64,000 bases of DNA, from the NCBI GenBank assembly GCA_037127255.1, contig JBANSL010000013.1, positions 61,580,688 through 61,644,687 on the forward strand, written 5' to 3'. Positions 1-11,090 of this stretch are shown one piece after another. Within the stretch, counting starts at the first letter, position 1. Every line of letters begins with the position of its first letter. The notes under the pieces are model-generated. The model worked only from the letters and a program-made list of their open reading frames with translations, was not told the origin of the DNA and ran no database searches. Source of the stretch: Persicaria tinctoria (Eukaryota > Streptophyta > Magnoliopsida > Caryophyllales > Polygonaceae). A program made the translations under genes and the position numbers.

Positions 1-835
1 TGGCATGGGCAATGTGATTCCGCTCACCAAGATAAAATGTGCGATTGGACACAAAAAATTTGCCGCTCTAGCCTCGGCATGGTGGGCCTTGTGGTTCTTT
101 AGAAATCAACTCGTTTTTTAGCACACCAACAAGGTATCTATCAACGAGATATTGCTATTCCATAGTACAACGGTACACTGCTGGGTACAGTCAAAAGTTT
201 TAGACGACGAACCCGCTGAACTCTAACCCTCGGATTCACAGCTATATACAGCGTAACGGTTCAAAGGGTTCTTCGCACTTTGGGCGGAGCCAAAATCGAA
301 CTGGGAAGTGGGATAAACCCCCACAAAATTGCTATAAGCTCAATTTTGATGGCTCGGTCCTCCCGAGTGGCAAATCTTCTTATGGGTTTGTCATCCGTGA
401 CTCTGCTGGTTTGGTAGTCTCTGCGGGCAGGTCGGTTTGCACTCATATATCGGTGATCTATGCCGAGAACCTCGGTCTCAAGATGGGCTTGCTACGAGCA
501 AAGAAGCTACAGCTTTCGAAACTTCTGATCGAAGGAGACAACTTACTAGTTATAAAAGCTCTACTTGGGGATTGGAAATGCCCCTGGGAAATAGAGATGC
601 TACAAGCTGATATTCTGTCTGATATCTCGTCCTTTACTTATATTGCTATTCGTCATATTTTAAGGGAATCCAATGCGGTGGCTGACTACCTTACTCGTAG
701 TGCCCATGCATCCCCTGCCGACGTCAGCTGGGAGGATGATCCAGAACTGCTTGTTCTCGTCCGGAAGGACGCGCTAGGAAGGGTCTCTGCTGCGGCCGAC
801 CCGACCTAATTCTTATCTTGCGTCAAAAAAAAAAA
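1..835 (+). mobile_element. LINE (non-LTR retrotransposon) 3' end, truncated
   Basis: The frame opening at 5 reads the tryptophan- and arginine-rich linker typical of the end of plant LINE ORF2 (WWALWFFRNQ) and meets a TAG at 119-121. A second frame, 291-809, encodes an RNase H domain of the RVT_3 type. It contains FDGS, an AEN helix, EGDN and a final RESNAVADYL, so all four acidic catalytic positions are present. An A11 run at 825-835 is the expected poly(A) tail. RNase H removes the RNA strand during target-primed reverse transcription. The endonuclease and most of the reverse transcriptase lie outside the window or are lost, so this is a dead, 5'-truncated copy. The domain call is secure; the link between the two frames is inferred. 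Confidence 0.8.
291..809 (+). pseudogene. RNase H domain of LINE ORF2
   Basis: This open frame of about 170 residues begins with W-x-P-P-x-x-x-x-x-K-L-N-F-D-G, the usual start of plant LINE RNase H. It continues through E (AENLGL), D (EGDN) and the terminal RESN..AD motif. It ends in TAA just before the A-rich tail. There is no start codon of its own, because it is the C-terminal end of a longer polyprotein. The part before 291 is in a different frame, which implies a frameshift. Confidence 0.8.
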
Positions 836-836
836 T

Positions 837-1346
837 GTCGTTATATTTATTAATTATTAATTATTATATATTCTGCATAGAACTTTGTCGTATGGCATAA
901 AATCGGATCTCCGATCGCGCAGTCTCCTTTTCGTAATATCAAACGTTAACATTGTAGATCACTCTCAGCTTTTGGTTGATATATTCTGATGGATACGCTT
1001 TTGATGATCGATGGAGGCTCCAAATTATATGATCCCTTTCTTTCTTGATCGTCAAGCCTCTCCGATGTTCTCTATTCATACCCTTTTAATAGATATGCAT
1101 AGCTGTGCAGCACTACACCATATCTTTTATAGATCAGCAAAATGCTATTACGTTATTTGTTTTAATCTGAGATCAGGGCACTTGCGAATTCGGCAGCGAT
1201 GAATGCAGTCAGTTGCAAAGGAATTTGGATACCCAACATACCTCCACTCCTGAAACATAACATTAATAAAAGGGACGTTGCAGTTTATTGTTAGAAAAAA
1301 TCAATATAATTTAATTTATTGGTAGCTTTTATAATATTAAGATTTA
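837..1346. other. AT-rich spacer, no gene seen
   Basis: It lies between the LINE tail and the MULE-like element. I see only short open frames without recognisable motifs and no tRNA-like or repeat structure. Confidence 0.6.
1338..1346. repeat. 9-bp target site duplication, left
   Basis: TAAGATTTA matches TAAGATGTA at 5460-5468 in 8 of 9 positions, and both directly abut the GGCGTAAC termini. Confidence 0.6.
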
Positions 1347-1878
1347 GGCGTAACTTCATAAAACCACCCTTTATTTCACTTTTTGTTCACAAAACCACCC
1401 CTTATTTTCTAAATTACACTTAACCACCCGTTATTCATGAAAACATATCAAGTCACCACACATCTTCGATTCTATCCATTAGCAGCCCTAAAATGAGTGA
1501 TAAATGACTATATTACCCTTAACCCTATATAAACCTAGGGTGGGCACAAATCACGCACCGTCCCGCATCCTGTTCCGATCCGATCCCGGTGGGATTTAGA
1601 AAAAAAAAAAATCAATCCCGTCCCGTTAAAATTATGCGGGACGGAGAGTTCGCAACTTCGCCTCCCGCAAATCCTGTCCCGCATATATATATATGAAAAT
1701 AATATATATATAGGGAAGCTTTAAAATGTAAAACATCCTTAACGTGTAAAATTTGTTTAACGTGTAAAATTTTGGAAAACCGGACCCGTGCCCTTTAAAA
1801 AAAAACTGAACCGGTTTGTTTTAAAAAATTTAACCGGTCGTCCCCTTCTTCCGCCTGTGCAAAAATTCAGAAGCGAAC

Positions 1879-2336
1879 ATGGCTTGGGCGAAGTCTCAAT
1901 TGCCGGGCATCGAGCATGGCAAGAGGCAGGTCATCGAGCATCGGACTAGGCGGTGTCAATCGCCGGAATATTCCTCGTCGAAATCCTCGCAATCATCAGA
2001 ATCGAACTCCTCCATAGCAATCGTCGGAATCATCGCAATCGCCGGAATCGAGCATCGAGCATTGGTCAATTCGATAAGGCGGGTGTGGATCCGGCTTCTC
2101 CTCCTCGCCATCACCAGAATCCTCATCGGAATCGTCGGAATCGCCAACAATTTCCTCCTTTCCCAACAACACCGGAGCTCCCTTCGCCGCCTGTGACCAT
2201 TGCCTTGCCGCCACCGAAGCCACCAACGATTGCCACCAACGGACTATTCACGCCCCCACGGTCCCGTATCTGTCCCCCTCTTGCGCCGCCGTGCCCTAGC
2301 CTGGCACCGGGAGCTTGCCGAAGTCCACCGGTGTAA
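1879..2336 (+). other. Low-complexity open frames inside the hAT element
   Basis: Two overlapping open frames (1879-2196 and 1953-2336) are built from repeated TCGGAATC-like words and proline- or serine-rich codons. Open frames on the opposite strand are equally long. I recognise no domain and judge this a compositional effect rather than a gene. Confidence 0.5.
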
Positions 2337-2585
2337 CCGCCATTTCTAATCGGAGGTTTACATGCGATGTGAGGAGGAAGATGATGATCAAATTACAATT
2401 TTGACCCATATTTTCCTTTTCTTCCCAAATATGCCCTTATCTAAATTTAATAAATTAAAAATTTATTCCGTAGTTTATAAACGAACAACTTAATATTATA
2501 TTTGCACAACTTAAAATTATATTTGCACAAAATAGTGTTTGAATGATTTAGATTGAGATTGAAAATCTAGGGTTTGATTTAGGAG

Positions 2586-3062
2586 CGGAATTTGGGGCTT
2601 TTTGCCAAAAGCCAAATTGATTGAAATTGATGATATGGTTGTGTTGTTGGGTTGATTTTGAGCTAATTTCAGGTTCATATCATTGTCAAATTGTTTATGG
2701 ATCATGAGCTAATTGAATTTTAGAATTTTATATTGCGATATGCTTTAGAATTTTGGTTTTTTGCCAAAAGCCAAATTGACTGAAATTGATGATATGGTTG
2801 TGTTGTTGGGTTGATTTGGAGCTAATTTCATGTTTATAGCATTGTCAAATTGTTTGTGCATCATGATCTAATTGGATTTTAGAATTTTATTGCGATATAT
2901 TTTGAATTTGGGGTTTTTTTGCCAACATCCAAATTGATTGAAATTGATGATATGGTTGTGATGTTGGGTTGATTTGAAGCTAATTTCATGTTCATAGCAT
3001 TGTCAAATTGTTTGTGAATCATGAGCTAATTGAATTTTAGAATTTTATTGCGATATGCTTTA
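2586..3062. repeat. Three imperfect tandem copies of a 159-bp unit
   Basis: The phrase TTGCCAAAAGCCAAATTGA recurs at 2602, 2761 and (diverged) 2919, followed each time by the same GATGATATGGTTGTG... and CATTGTCAAATTG blocks. The period is 158-159 bp. Confidence 0.8.
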
Positions 3063-3104
3063 GGTCGATTAGGTTCTTCTATTTTAGCATGAAAATCATA
3101 ATTT

Positions 3105-3174
3105 AGCATATCAGCTCAATTGGTAGAGCAATGTGCGTTTGCACAAAGATGTGGGTTCAAATCCCACATATGTT
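3105..3174 (+). other. tRNA-like sequence (not a functional tRNA gene)
   Basis: The segment folds like a tRNA. It has a 7-bp acceptor stem (AGCATAT with ATATGTT, one G-T pair), a D-arm box GCTCAATTGGTAGAGC (an A-box equivalent) and a T-arm GTGGGTTCAAATCCCAC with a perfect B box. The anticodon arm is wrong: TGTGC and GCACA close a 4-base loop, so no anticodon can be presented. It is best read as a tRNA-derived piece carried by the hAT element. A partner lies inverted at 3582-3652. Confidence 0.6.
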
Positions 3175-3234
3175 ACATAATAGACAAGAGCGCAACAATC
3201 GCAAATTGCTAATCATGCACATTATAATCTTATT

Positions 3235-3535
3235 TATGCACAATTCTATCTTACTTTTGCACAATTCTATCTTACTTTTGCACAATTGTATCTACTTTTG
3301 CACAATTGTAGTTTAAATTTGCACAATTGTATCCTATTTTTGCACACTTGTATTCTAAATGTGCACATTGCAATTTTATTTTCACACTTTATGTTCTTAT
3401 ATTTGCACTCTAAAGTTGCACAAATGCACTTCACAGTTGTACAAATGCACTTCACAATTGCACAAATGCACTTCACATTTGCACAAAGGCACTTCACAGT
3501 TGCACAAATGCACATTATAATTTTATTTTTGCACC
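3235..3535. repeat. TTGCACAA-based short tandem repeats
   Basis: From 3235 to about 3370, units of 22-25 bp contain TTTTGCACAATTSTAT. From 3416 to 3512 about five copies of a 20-bp unit (TTGCACAAATGCACTTCACA) follow. Both open frames over this stretch are products of the repeat. Confidence 0.75.
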
Positions 3536-3581
3536 TTATACTATTCACGAAGAGAAACATAATAAGAGATACCACATAGAT

Positions 3582-3652
3582 AGCCTATACGGAGTTTGAA
3601 CCCGCATCTTTGTGCGTAGGCACATTGCTCTCCCATTTTGAGCTAATAGGCT
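3582..3652 (-). other. Second tRNA-like sequence, inverted
   Basis: On the minus strand this 71-nt segment has a perfect 7-bp acceptor stem (AGCCTAT/ATAGGCT), a D-arm GCTCAAAATGGGAGAGC and a T-arm containing GGGTTCAAACTCC. As in the copy at 3105-3174, the anticodon arm closes on only four bases. The acceptor stems of the two copies differ, but each still pairs. Confidence 0.6.
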
Positions 3653-4230
3653 TTTAATGACACATATGACACAATGGAAGCGAGGGAAATAGATGTAAGT
3701 TGCAAAAAACGAAGATAAAATAACAAGCAGCACCCTCCCGCGAACAGGAGTTGAGCATCTCAGCCCTCGTAATCCCCTCAAACAAATAGACGATAAGTCC
3801 GCCCCTAGAGCCCCCGATGCGACGCCGATGAAAAATGAGTCAAAACACATTAAAAATAACCTTAATTGTGCACTTCATATTATTACTCATACACATCGTG
3901 ATTTTATTCTTACACTTTATCATTTTATTTATACACTTTATATTTGCACAACAAAAGGTGTCGAAAACAGGAAAAAGTGCATTTACCCATAAAATTAGAC
4001 ATATTTACCAATTTACCCATAAATTAAACATATTTCAATTATAAATTTTTATAATTGAAATAGGCATATTTACCTATTTACCTTATAATGAATTATTATG
4101 TCTGCACAAAATAAACTTATATTTGCAAAATAAGATGTTATATGTGCACAAAAGCAAGTTATACTTGCACAACAGAAAGTGTTAACACGAAAAAAAAAAT
4201 CTAGGACAAAAAAAAAAAAAAAAAAAAAAA

Positions 4231-4478
4231 CTGGTCCGAGAAGGGGGGGCACACGCATGGGCTCGGAGGGGCACACGCATGGGCAAGGGGGGGGGCAGAT
4301 ATTCTACTAATTAAATTAGGCCCATTAGTAATTAAATTAGGCCAAAAAAAAAAAAAATCTGGTCCGAGAAGGGGGGGCACACGCATGGGCTCGGAGGGGC
4401 ACACGCATGGCCAAGGGGGGGGCAGATATTCTACTAATTAAATTAGGCCCATTAGTAATTAAATTAGGCCAATTAGCA
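4231..4478. repeat. Direct duplication of a 128-bp unit
   Basis: The block starting CTGGTCCGAGAAGGGGGGGC at 4231 recurs at 4359 almost unchanged through the ATTAAATTAGGCC phrases. Each block is preceded by a poly(A) run. Confidence 0.85.
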
Positions 4479-5734
4479 AATTTTACACGATAAGCAAATT
4501 TTACATGTTAAGAAGTTTTTACATTTGAAGTAAACCACACACACACATACTACTAAAAAAAAGCAGTACCCTAGAGCCAACAGCTCTCGGTAAACATCCA
4601 TCATTCCATTTTATTAGCAGCTCTCGGCAAACATATAACAAATAATGTAAGAATTTTAATACTGTAATGAGATTTGGTAAGGTTTGACATCTTTATTGTT
4701 TGGTATTTTTAGAGTTAATTGGATTATTTTTTAATATTTTTTTACGAGGGACAAATCCCGTCCCGTCCCGTTAGGGACAAGACCCGGTGGGATTTGAAAA
4801 AAAAATATGAATCCCGTCCCACAAAAAATACGCGGGACAAGACGCAAGATTACCACAATCCCGTCTCGTCCCGTCCCATGTCCACCCCTATATAAACCTA
4901 TTTCAAGAAACCTAAATCGGTTGGAAACATTGAAACCAAAAAATCTATGAAATCTAAATTAAATAACCCTAAATTGAAATCTAAATTAAACCTAAACTCA
5001 ATAAATTGGTACGATTTACCTGGAAAATTTGAAACCCAAATTAAAATCTCATAAAATTAACATCTATTCATCATCATCGGCTATTCGGTCTTGATTCCCA
5101 ATTTCGTCATCGTTGAACAAAGATTGCGCAGTAGCATTGAAAAACGAGGACAAAGTATGTCATCCTCGAACCAAAATCGTAGAACACGTAAGCCGAAAGG
5201 AAGAGGCTTCGTCTCTCCTGGTGCTCTTCAAATAGACCGGCGGTGGGAAATTGATAGGTTTCTTGAAATAGGTTTATATAGGGATAAGGGTAATATAGTC
5301 ATTTACCAATCATTTTAGAGCTGCTAACAAAGAGAATTGAAGATGGGTGGTGACTTGATATATTTTCATGAATAACGGGTGGTTAAATGTAATTTAGAAA
5401 TTAAGGGGTGGTTTTGTGAACAAAAGGTGAAATAAAGGGTGGTTTTATGAAGTTACGCCTAAGATGTATGCACTATTTTACAGATCGAATACCTTTTATA
5501 GACACTGAAGACTTATGAAAGGTTTTCAGTCGTGTTTGAAAAGCTTGGTGATCAAGCGAAAGAAACCGAAGATCTCAGAGAGATCAAAGGTAGAAGACCG
5601 AATGATGAACTGGAGCCCTCTTGGGATTTCCCCTTTCTCATTACTTTTTTTTTTGTTTTTTTTGTTTTTTTTTTTTTGTGTAAACTGGAAAATCAGCTTT
5701 ACAAAATGTTCCGAGGTATACAACAAAGTTAATT

Positions 5735-5870
5735 GGCAAAATGGTCATGGATAGACCAATTTTTTGCCAAACTTGCAAAAATAGATCAATGGGGGGAAAT
5801 TTGCACAAATAGACTCTTTTTTGTTCTTTTTTTGCACAAATGTGCCCGTAACCTTACCCATTGTAGCCGG
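5735..5870 (+). repeat. Left TIR region of the large MULE
   Basis: It begins GGCAAAATGGTCATGG directly after the target duplication. It contains TTTGCACAAATAGAC at 5800-5814 and a second TTGCACAAAT, matching the inverted right end at about 32860-32972 in word order but with gaps. Confidence 0.6.
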
Positions 5871-6459
5871 TTTTGGGCGGGAAAAGGAAAAAAATAAAAC
5901 ATAAAAAAAATTGGGTGAGTTGACAGGGCAATTAATGCCTCATATCACTACAAGGTACGCCCCCTTTCTCCATCGGGACTCCATCTCTCCATTTCCAAAA
6001 CTCCAAACTGTTCGAAAGTGAGAGGAAGAAGAGACGACGCCGGCAACCAACAAAACCCGTTCGAAGAAGAGACGGTCGGGAACTGTCGGAGAAGAGAAGA
6101 ACGCCGGCGACCACAAGGTACGCCCCTTTTCTTTGTTGTCCGTTTTCTTCGAATCTGGGGTTTAGGATGGGAGGTTGAAGAAACCTACTATGGTGGTAAG
6201 GACCGGGATTGAACGTCAAAGGTGGGTTGTGGATGGGTTGTGGAAGGGTGACAATGGTGGTTACAATTGAAGGAAGAGAAGGGCGATTTTGGGGAATGGA
6301 TAGGGCAAACCGACAGTTAGGGTTTAGGAAGGCCGAAGAGGATGGCTATGGTGGGAGTCGAAATTGGGAATGAGGAAGATTAGGGGTTTGATTGAAGAAG
6401 AAGGATGGAGGTTTTACATGTGTTTAATTTCGAAATCTGGTGTGGTAAAGAGAAAGGGG

Positions 6460-6700
6460 GTGACATGGGTGGGGAATCTGGGTGACAGGGGCTTAGAATC
6501 TGAAACTGGAATTGGGTGTCTGACATTGATTGTGGAGTTCGATTGGTATTAGGTATGGTAAACGCATTTCCATTAGTTTGAAATTGAGATTTTGGGAGTT
6601 GATGTGGAATGTATGGCGTCATTGGCTTAGAAACTGTCTGACATTGGTGACATGGGTTTAGAAATTGAGTGACATGGGTTTAGAAACTGAGTGACACGGA
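6460..6700 (+). repeat. Cluster of GTGACAYGGG words in a 5' non-coding stretch
   Basis: GTGACATGGG occurs at 6460, 6647 and 6669, GTGACAGGGG at 6482 and GTGACACGG at 6691. Between 6648 and 6699 the word sits in a 22-bp tandem unit (TGACATGGGTTTAGAAAYTG). The same word recurs throughout the element. Confidence 0.7.
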
Positions 6701-9700
6701 ATATAAAATTTCTGGAAAACTTATTGTTGCTCTTAAACTGCAGGAGACAAATGGTTCGGACAAAAAATGCAAAGAGTGACAAACAGCGGGAGCCCCGTTA
6801 CTGTGTCCCGAAAGAAAAGCACTTCCGGGCACGGGTAAACTAAGGGTCGAGGTTGGCAATGCTTGCCAACATCGACAACTACATCGACCCGTACGATTGA
6901 GATAAGCTGCTGGACATCCAATTTTACGGGATCATCCAGCTGGTGAACCGGTGCCAATTCTCGTCCCAATTAATGCATTACGCACTACAACGGCAAGTGG
7001 TGACCAAGAAGATGTGGGAGACATGGTATATGATTCAGAGGAAGCTGCGACATTTCTCGATGAAGGAGTTTGCCATTGTCACGGGGCTCCAGTGCGGCCG
7101 AGTGAAGCGTACGATAATGGAGGAGGACAACAAATCTGTGAAGGACTTCTTCGAAACGGAGAGCGTGAAGGTGGGCGAGCTTGAGTTTGCCTTAAAGAGC
7201 TGTCTGCTGAAGGAGCCGAGTGCAAGGAAGAGATTCAAGCTCGTTCTCCTCTTCATCGTGGAGGCAGTGCTGTTGGGGGGGAGGGGGGAGAGGAAGCCTT
7301 TGCGGGGGTGGATAGTCAGGCTCGTGGAGAATGTCGAACGCTTCCTGGCATTTCCATGGGGGAGGCATGTTTACGAGATCACACACAACTCGCTCTCCGG
7401 TGCCGTTGAGCGGCGGTTGGCCAACTTAAATCCCGATCCTAAGAGCAACGACTTCTTTGGATATGGGTTGATGGGCTATCCGATGGCCTTCCAGGTAACC
7501 TTATCCACCACCCTCGTGCTACTTTACTCCATTATGCGGTGTAGGTTTGTAAATGGATTGCGGTTGGCTTGCAGTTTTGGCTATATGAATCCATTCCGAA
7601 CTTCGGCGCCGTGTTTGCGAACAAGCTGTCCCAAAAGTCGATCCCTCGGTGCACGAGGTGGTTTGCCAACGAAGACAACCTTTCCTATGACAGCATTGTC
7701 AAACGCATGGACCCGGACGGAGAGCAAAACATTACGGTTACTGAGAACCCATTGCTACTACCGGAGAAGGGCGAGCTGTCAATGTTGGGTGGGTGCAACC
7801 ATCTGGATGAGGAGCCTGGCCGCCTTTTTGACGACATTGTGCGGTCATTGGCGCACCATTACGATGCTCCTGTTGACAACCCCCCCCCCCCCCCCCCCCC
7901 CGCAAGAACCAATGCACGAGCTGAGGATCGAGACGGACGGTGCTAGAGATAGCGTTGTGAAGACACTCGACAAGATTATGGATACCTTGGAGATGATGGA
8001 TGAGAAGGTACTTCATTCTTTCGCATTATTTTCTGCATAATCTTAATAAGTTCAGTGACTGGGGAAAATAGACTAATGACATGGGACATACAGTAGGTGA
8101 CACAGGAAATAAAAGTGTTGGAGGAGATGGTGGTTTTGTGACCTGGTTTATTGAACTTAGTATGTAGGATTGATTGTAACAACTTATTGTGTGCAAATAA
8201 AAGTGTTGGAGGAGACGGTCCATGAACTGCGGGATGGTAAATGGATGGGAAGAGGCAAGGAACAAAGAGTAAGGGATAGTGAAAACGAGGTTGGAGATGT
8301 CGAGAAAGAGGAAGATGGATCTAGAGACGGACTTTTGGGTGAGACGTACGCGGAGGACATCATTGGTGAGAAAGTTGGAAAAAGCGATGCTGAGGACAAA
8401 GTATCGGGGGCACGAAAGAAGAATGGGGAGGTAAGTTTATTTTTGGGTGACACGGGATTCGGGGGGTTGAATGTTTTTGTTTTCCACGTTCAAGTGCATG
8501 ACGTTACCCAGACTGAAACAGAAGATGGTGGGAAGGCTGATAAAGAACAAGTTGCTAAGGTCAGGTCCAATGGCATGCGTCACTTCATAGAAAGAAGCTA
8601 GTCATATTGGAATCCATTTAACTTGTAGATCGATTTTGCAGGTTATTGATGTTGATGTTGATGTACCACAGGGGACTCGTACTGAGCTCCAAAAAGAGTC
8701 GAGCCAGCAAGAAGGTGATAAAGTAAGGTCTTGTGTTATGTTGACAATGTCGTTATGAAATGATGATGACATGGATTATTATGTAGAGTGACATGTCGTT
8801 TCATGTTGTGCGACAAGATATATGCGCATTAACTGAAAGGGTTGAATTTTTTGGTTAGGCCGAACATGTCCAAGGGGTTATAGAGAGCTCAAAAGCAGCC
8901 GGTGGGGACCCTGAACAAGCAGACGGGGATAAGGTAAGCAACTCTGACATTGAAATTGACTTCTGAACTTTTATTCAGTTGATGCTAGAAAACACTTATT
9001 GGACACCTTTTTGTTTTCCAGGTGGAAGCTGGTAATGTTGTACCAAAGGGGACTCGTACTGAAGCTGTGGAGAAGGCCTGATAAGTTGCTAAGGTACGCT
9101 CCCTGTGGCCCGTGTCATTCATCCTTTATGTTTTTAATAGTGGCATGGGGATGTTAGGTAAACGACAAGGGTTGTTATGTTCGGTGACATGGGAAACATT
9201 TTTGGGAATTCATAGGTTGTTCGTCGACCATTCATCCTTTATGTTTTCAAGAAGACGAAGAAGGATGAAACAGTGGATGTGGGCCTACCGGCGAAGAAAC
9301 CGCGGGCCTCTAAAGGGAAGGACGACGTCGTTGCCATGGGACTAGTTTCTGCGGCCGACTATGAGGCCCTACAGGGGTGGCTCGCAAGGTAACCCATCGT
9401 CTCATTTCAATCTTCATTATACGGCAAGGTTACCCATTGATTAATTCCACTCCATTGTACGGTCCAGTGCGGACGCTAAGAACCGGTTAGCGGGCTGCGA
9501 CAGGGACCTGTCAAAGGAGTTCTTTACCACCCTCCAGACGCCCCGCTATTGGATCCACTCAGAAGTACGAAGCTGGTATATTGTAGTTATCAAATTTGAT
9601 TATGATTCACCTTGCATACGCATTTGGGTTACACTTGGACTATGTTGTGGGTTGTAATGGGGGTTAACTTGTCGCAGCACTTTGACCAGTCATGCTTCCT

Positions 9701-10257
9701 GCTACGTAAAGCAGTCGCGAAGAGGGGTGACGACATTGGCCGTCGAGTCGTCGTTTGGACTCCTACTTCTCCACCTATCTGGAAAGGGAGTGGAAGGAGT
9801 ACAACTCAAACGTCGGGGGGTATAAGGCGAGTGGCAGAGTCCTCTCATACTTCGATGGGTGGTCCCCGGCGCTCATGGCCCGTCCATGGACAGGCGTGGA
9901 CCTCGTCCTCCTACCCCTCAACCTGAGGGGCAAACATTGGGTTGCCGTCGCGCTTGATCTGAAGGAGTGGCAGGTAAAGTTGTATGACTGTGATGTGCAC
10001 TGCTATTGAAGGGTAAAATTTAATGAATTTTATTATTCATTGTATAAATAAATTTATCACATTCATTCCATAAAAAAAATGTGGTAAATTTTTCCCAAAT
10101 TAAACACAAGTTTATAAATTCTAAATTAGGCCTAAAAAATCCATTACAAGCTCGACTCGTCAGGCCCAAATTCTGAACAGAGGTTACAATTTACAAAGGG
10201 TAACTACTCTTACAACTTTTGATTGCAGTTAATGGAAAATACATAAAAAAAAATGCA

Positions 10258-11090
10258 TCTCTATATATAAAAAGAGCGAGTTGCGTTATGAACAGTAACT
10301 ATTTTTTTCCATTTTACCCTCAATTTCTTATAAAATAACATCCATAATTAAGGTTCAGGCCCATATTCAAGCCCAATTCAATTCAATACGGAGTAACGAT
10401 TTAAAGTTCTACCACCTTCCAAAGAATTCCACCACCTCTCCTCTCGCTAATTAAACGCCTTTTCTCTCTCTTTTTTTCACCTCTCTGATAAGTATATTGA
10501 CCACCGCCATTTGTCTCCCTCCCTTTCTGCTACCACCGGAGTCTCCCTCTCCCTGTCCGCCGCCCGGACTTTCCGCTTCCGCAAGACGCCAGCCCACAGA
10601 GCCTCTCCCCTCCCTATCGGTCTCTCAACCTCCCCTCTTGAAGCACTAAAGAACTTAAGGTTTGTGATTGTGACTTTGTCATTCTTAATCTAATTCTAAT
10701 TATTTTTCATTGTTTTATGCCTTTTTGAATTACTGAAATCAATTTATTCTTACAAGACTAATAGGGTTAAGGTATGATTTGGTCAATTGGGATTTTGGGA
10801 TGGCAAATTGATGCTTGATTTGGTTGATTCTCAGCCTTCACTTGCTTGCTTTGTTCACATAGCAAAATAGGTAATTTCTTCCCTTAATTATTTCATGATT
10901 TAATGCTGATCCAGAGTTCAATTGGGAGATTGTGTTGTTGAATCAGAGCATCTTCTTATTCTGTGTAAGTTTTGATTTTTTCCAACCAGTTTACAACCCC
11001 AATTGTTATCACCTTCTCCATATTTTTTGATAAGAATCTTCTCCAGATTTAGTTTTGAAGATAATGGTTTTTTAATTTTTCCTGCATTAC
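10258..11090 (+). other. Segment with leader/exon-like composition, origin unclear
   Basis: It opens with TCTCTATATATAAAAAGAGC, which resembles a Helitron 5' end. Pyrimidine-rich leader-like sequence follows, then a 60-residue open frame (10511-10693, serine- and proline-rich) ending in a possible 5' splice site at about 10660. It looks like a captured first exon and intron, but I recognise no protein and find no Helitron 3' hairpin. Confidence 0.3.

Larger units (their letters stand above)
1536..4890. mobile_element. Non-autonomous hAT-like element
   Basis: The ends are TAGGGTGGGCA and TGTCCACCCCTA, so the inverted termini resemble the TAGGGGTGG start common in plant hAT elements. The exact 8-bp TATAAACC lies on both sides (1528-1535 and 4891-4898), the size expected for hAT. 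Just inside each end is a region rich in CCCGTCCCG. No transposase domain is visible. The interior is made of tandem repeats and two inverted tRNA-like segments. It interrupts the MULE-like element, so it is the younger insertion. Confidence 0.8.
1347..5459. mobile_element. Non-autonomous MULE-like element with long TIRs
   Basis: The two ends are inverted copies of each other over about 190 bp (1347-1537 and about 5272-5459), starting GGCGTAACTTCATAAAACCA. The flanks are TAAGATTTA (1338-1346) and TAAGATGTA (5460-5468), a 9-bp target duplication with one mismatch. Long TIRs plus a 9-bp duplication point to the Mutator superfamily. No transposase is present. A hAT element (1536-4890) was later inserted at the inner edge of the left TIR. 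Without it the element is only about 750 bp, essentially two arms and a short middle. The family name is inferred from structure alone. Confidence 0.7.

Noticed and set aside
1956..2226. Acidic Asp-rich open frames on the minus strand
   Set aside because: Produced by the TCGGAATC-type repeat read backwards.
3105..3174. tRNA gene
   Set aside because: The acceptor, D and T arms look right, but the anticodon stem closes on a 4-base loop, so it cannot serve as a tRNA.
3267..3579. Overlapping open frames on both strands (about 100 residues each)
   Set aside because: They are translations of the TTGCACAA short tandem repeats, with no coding signature.
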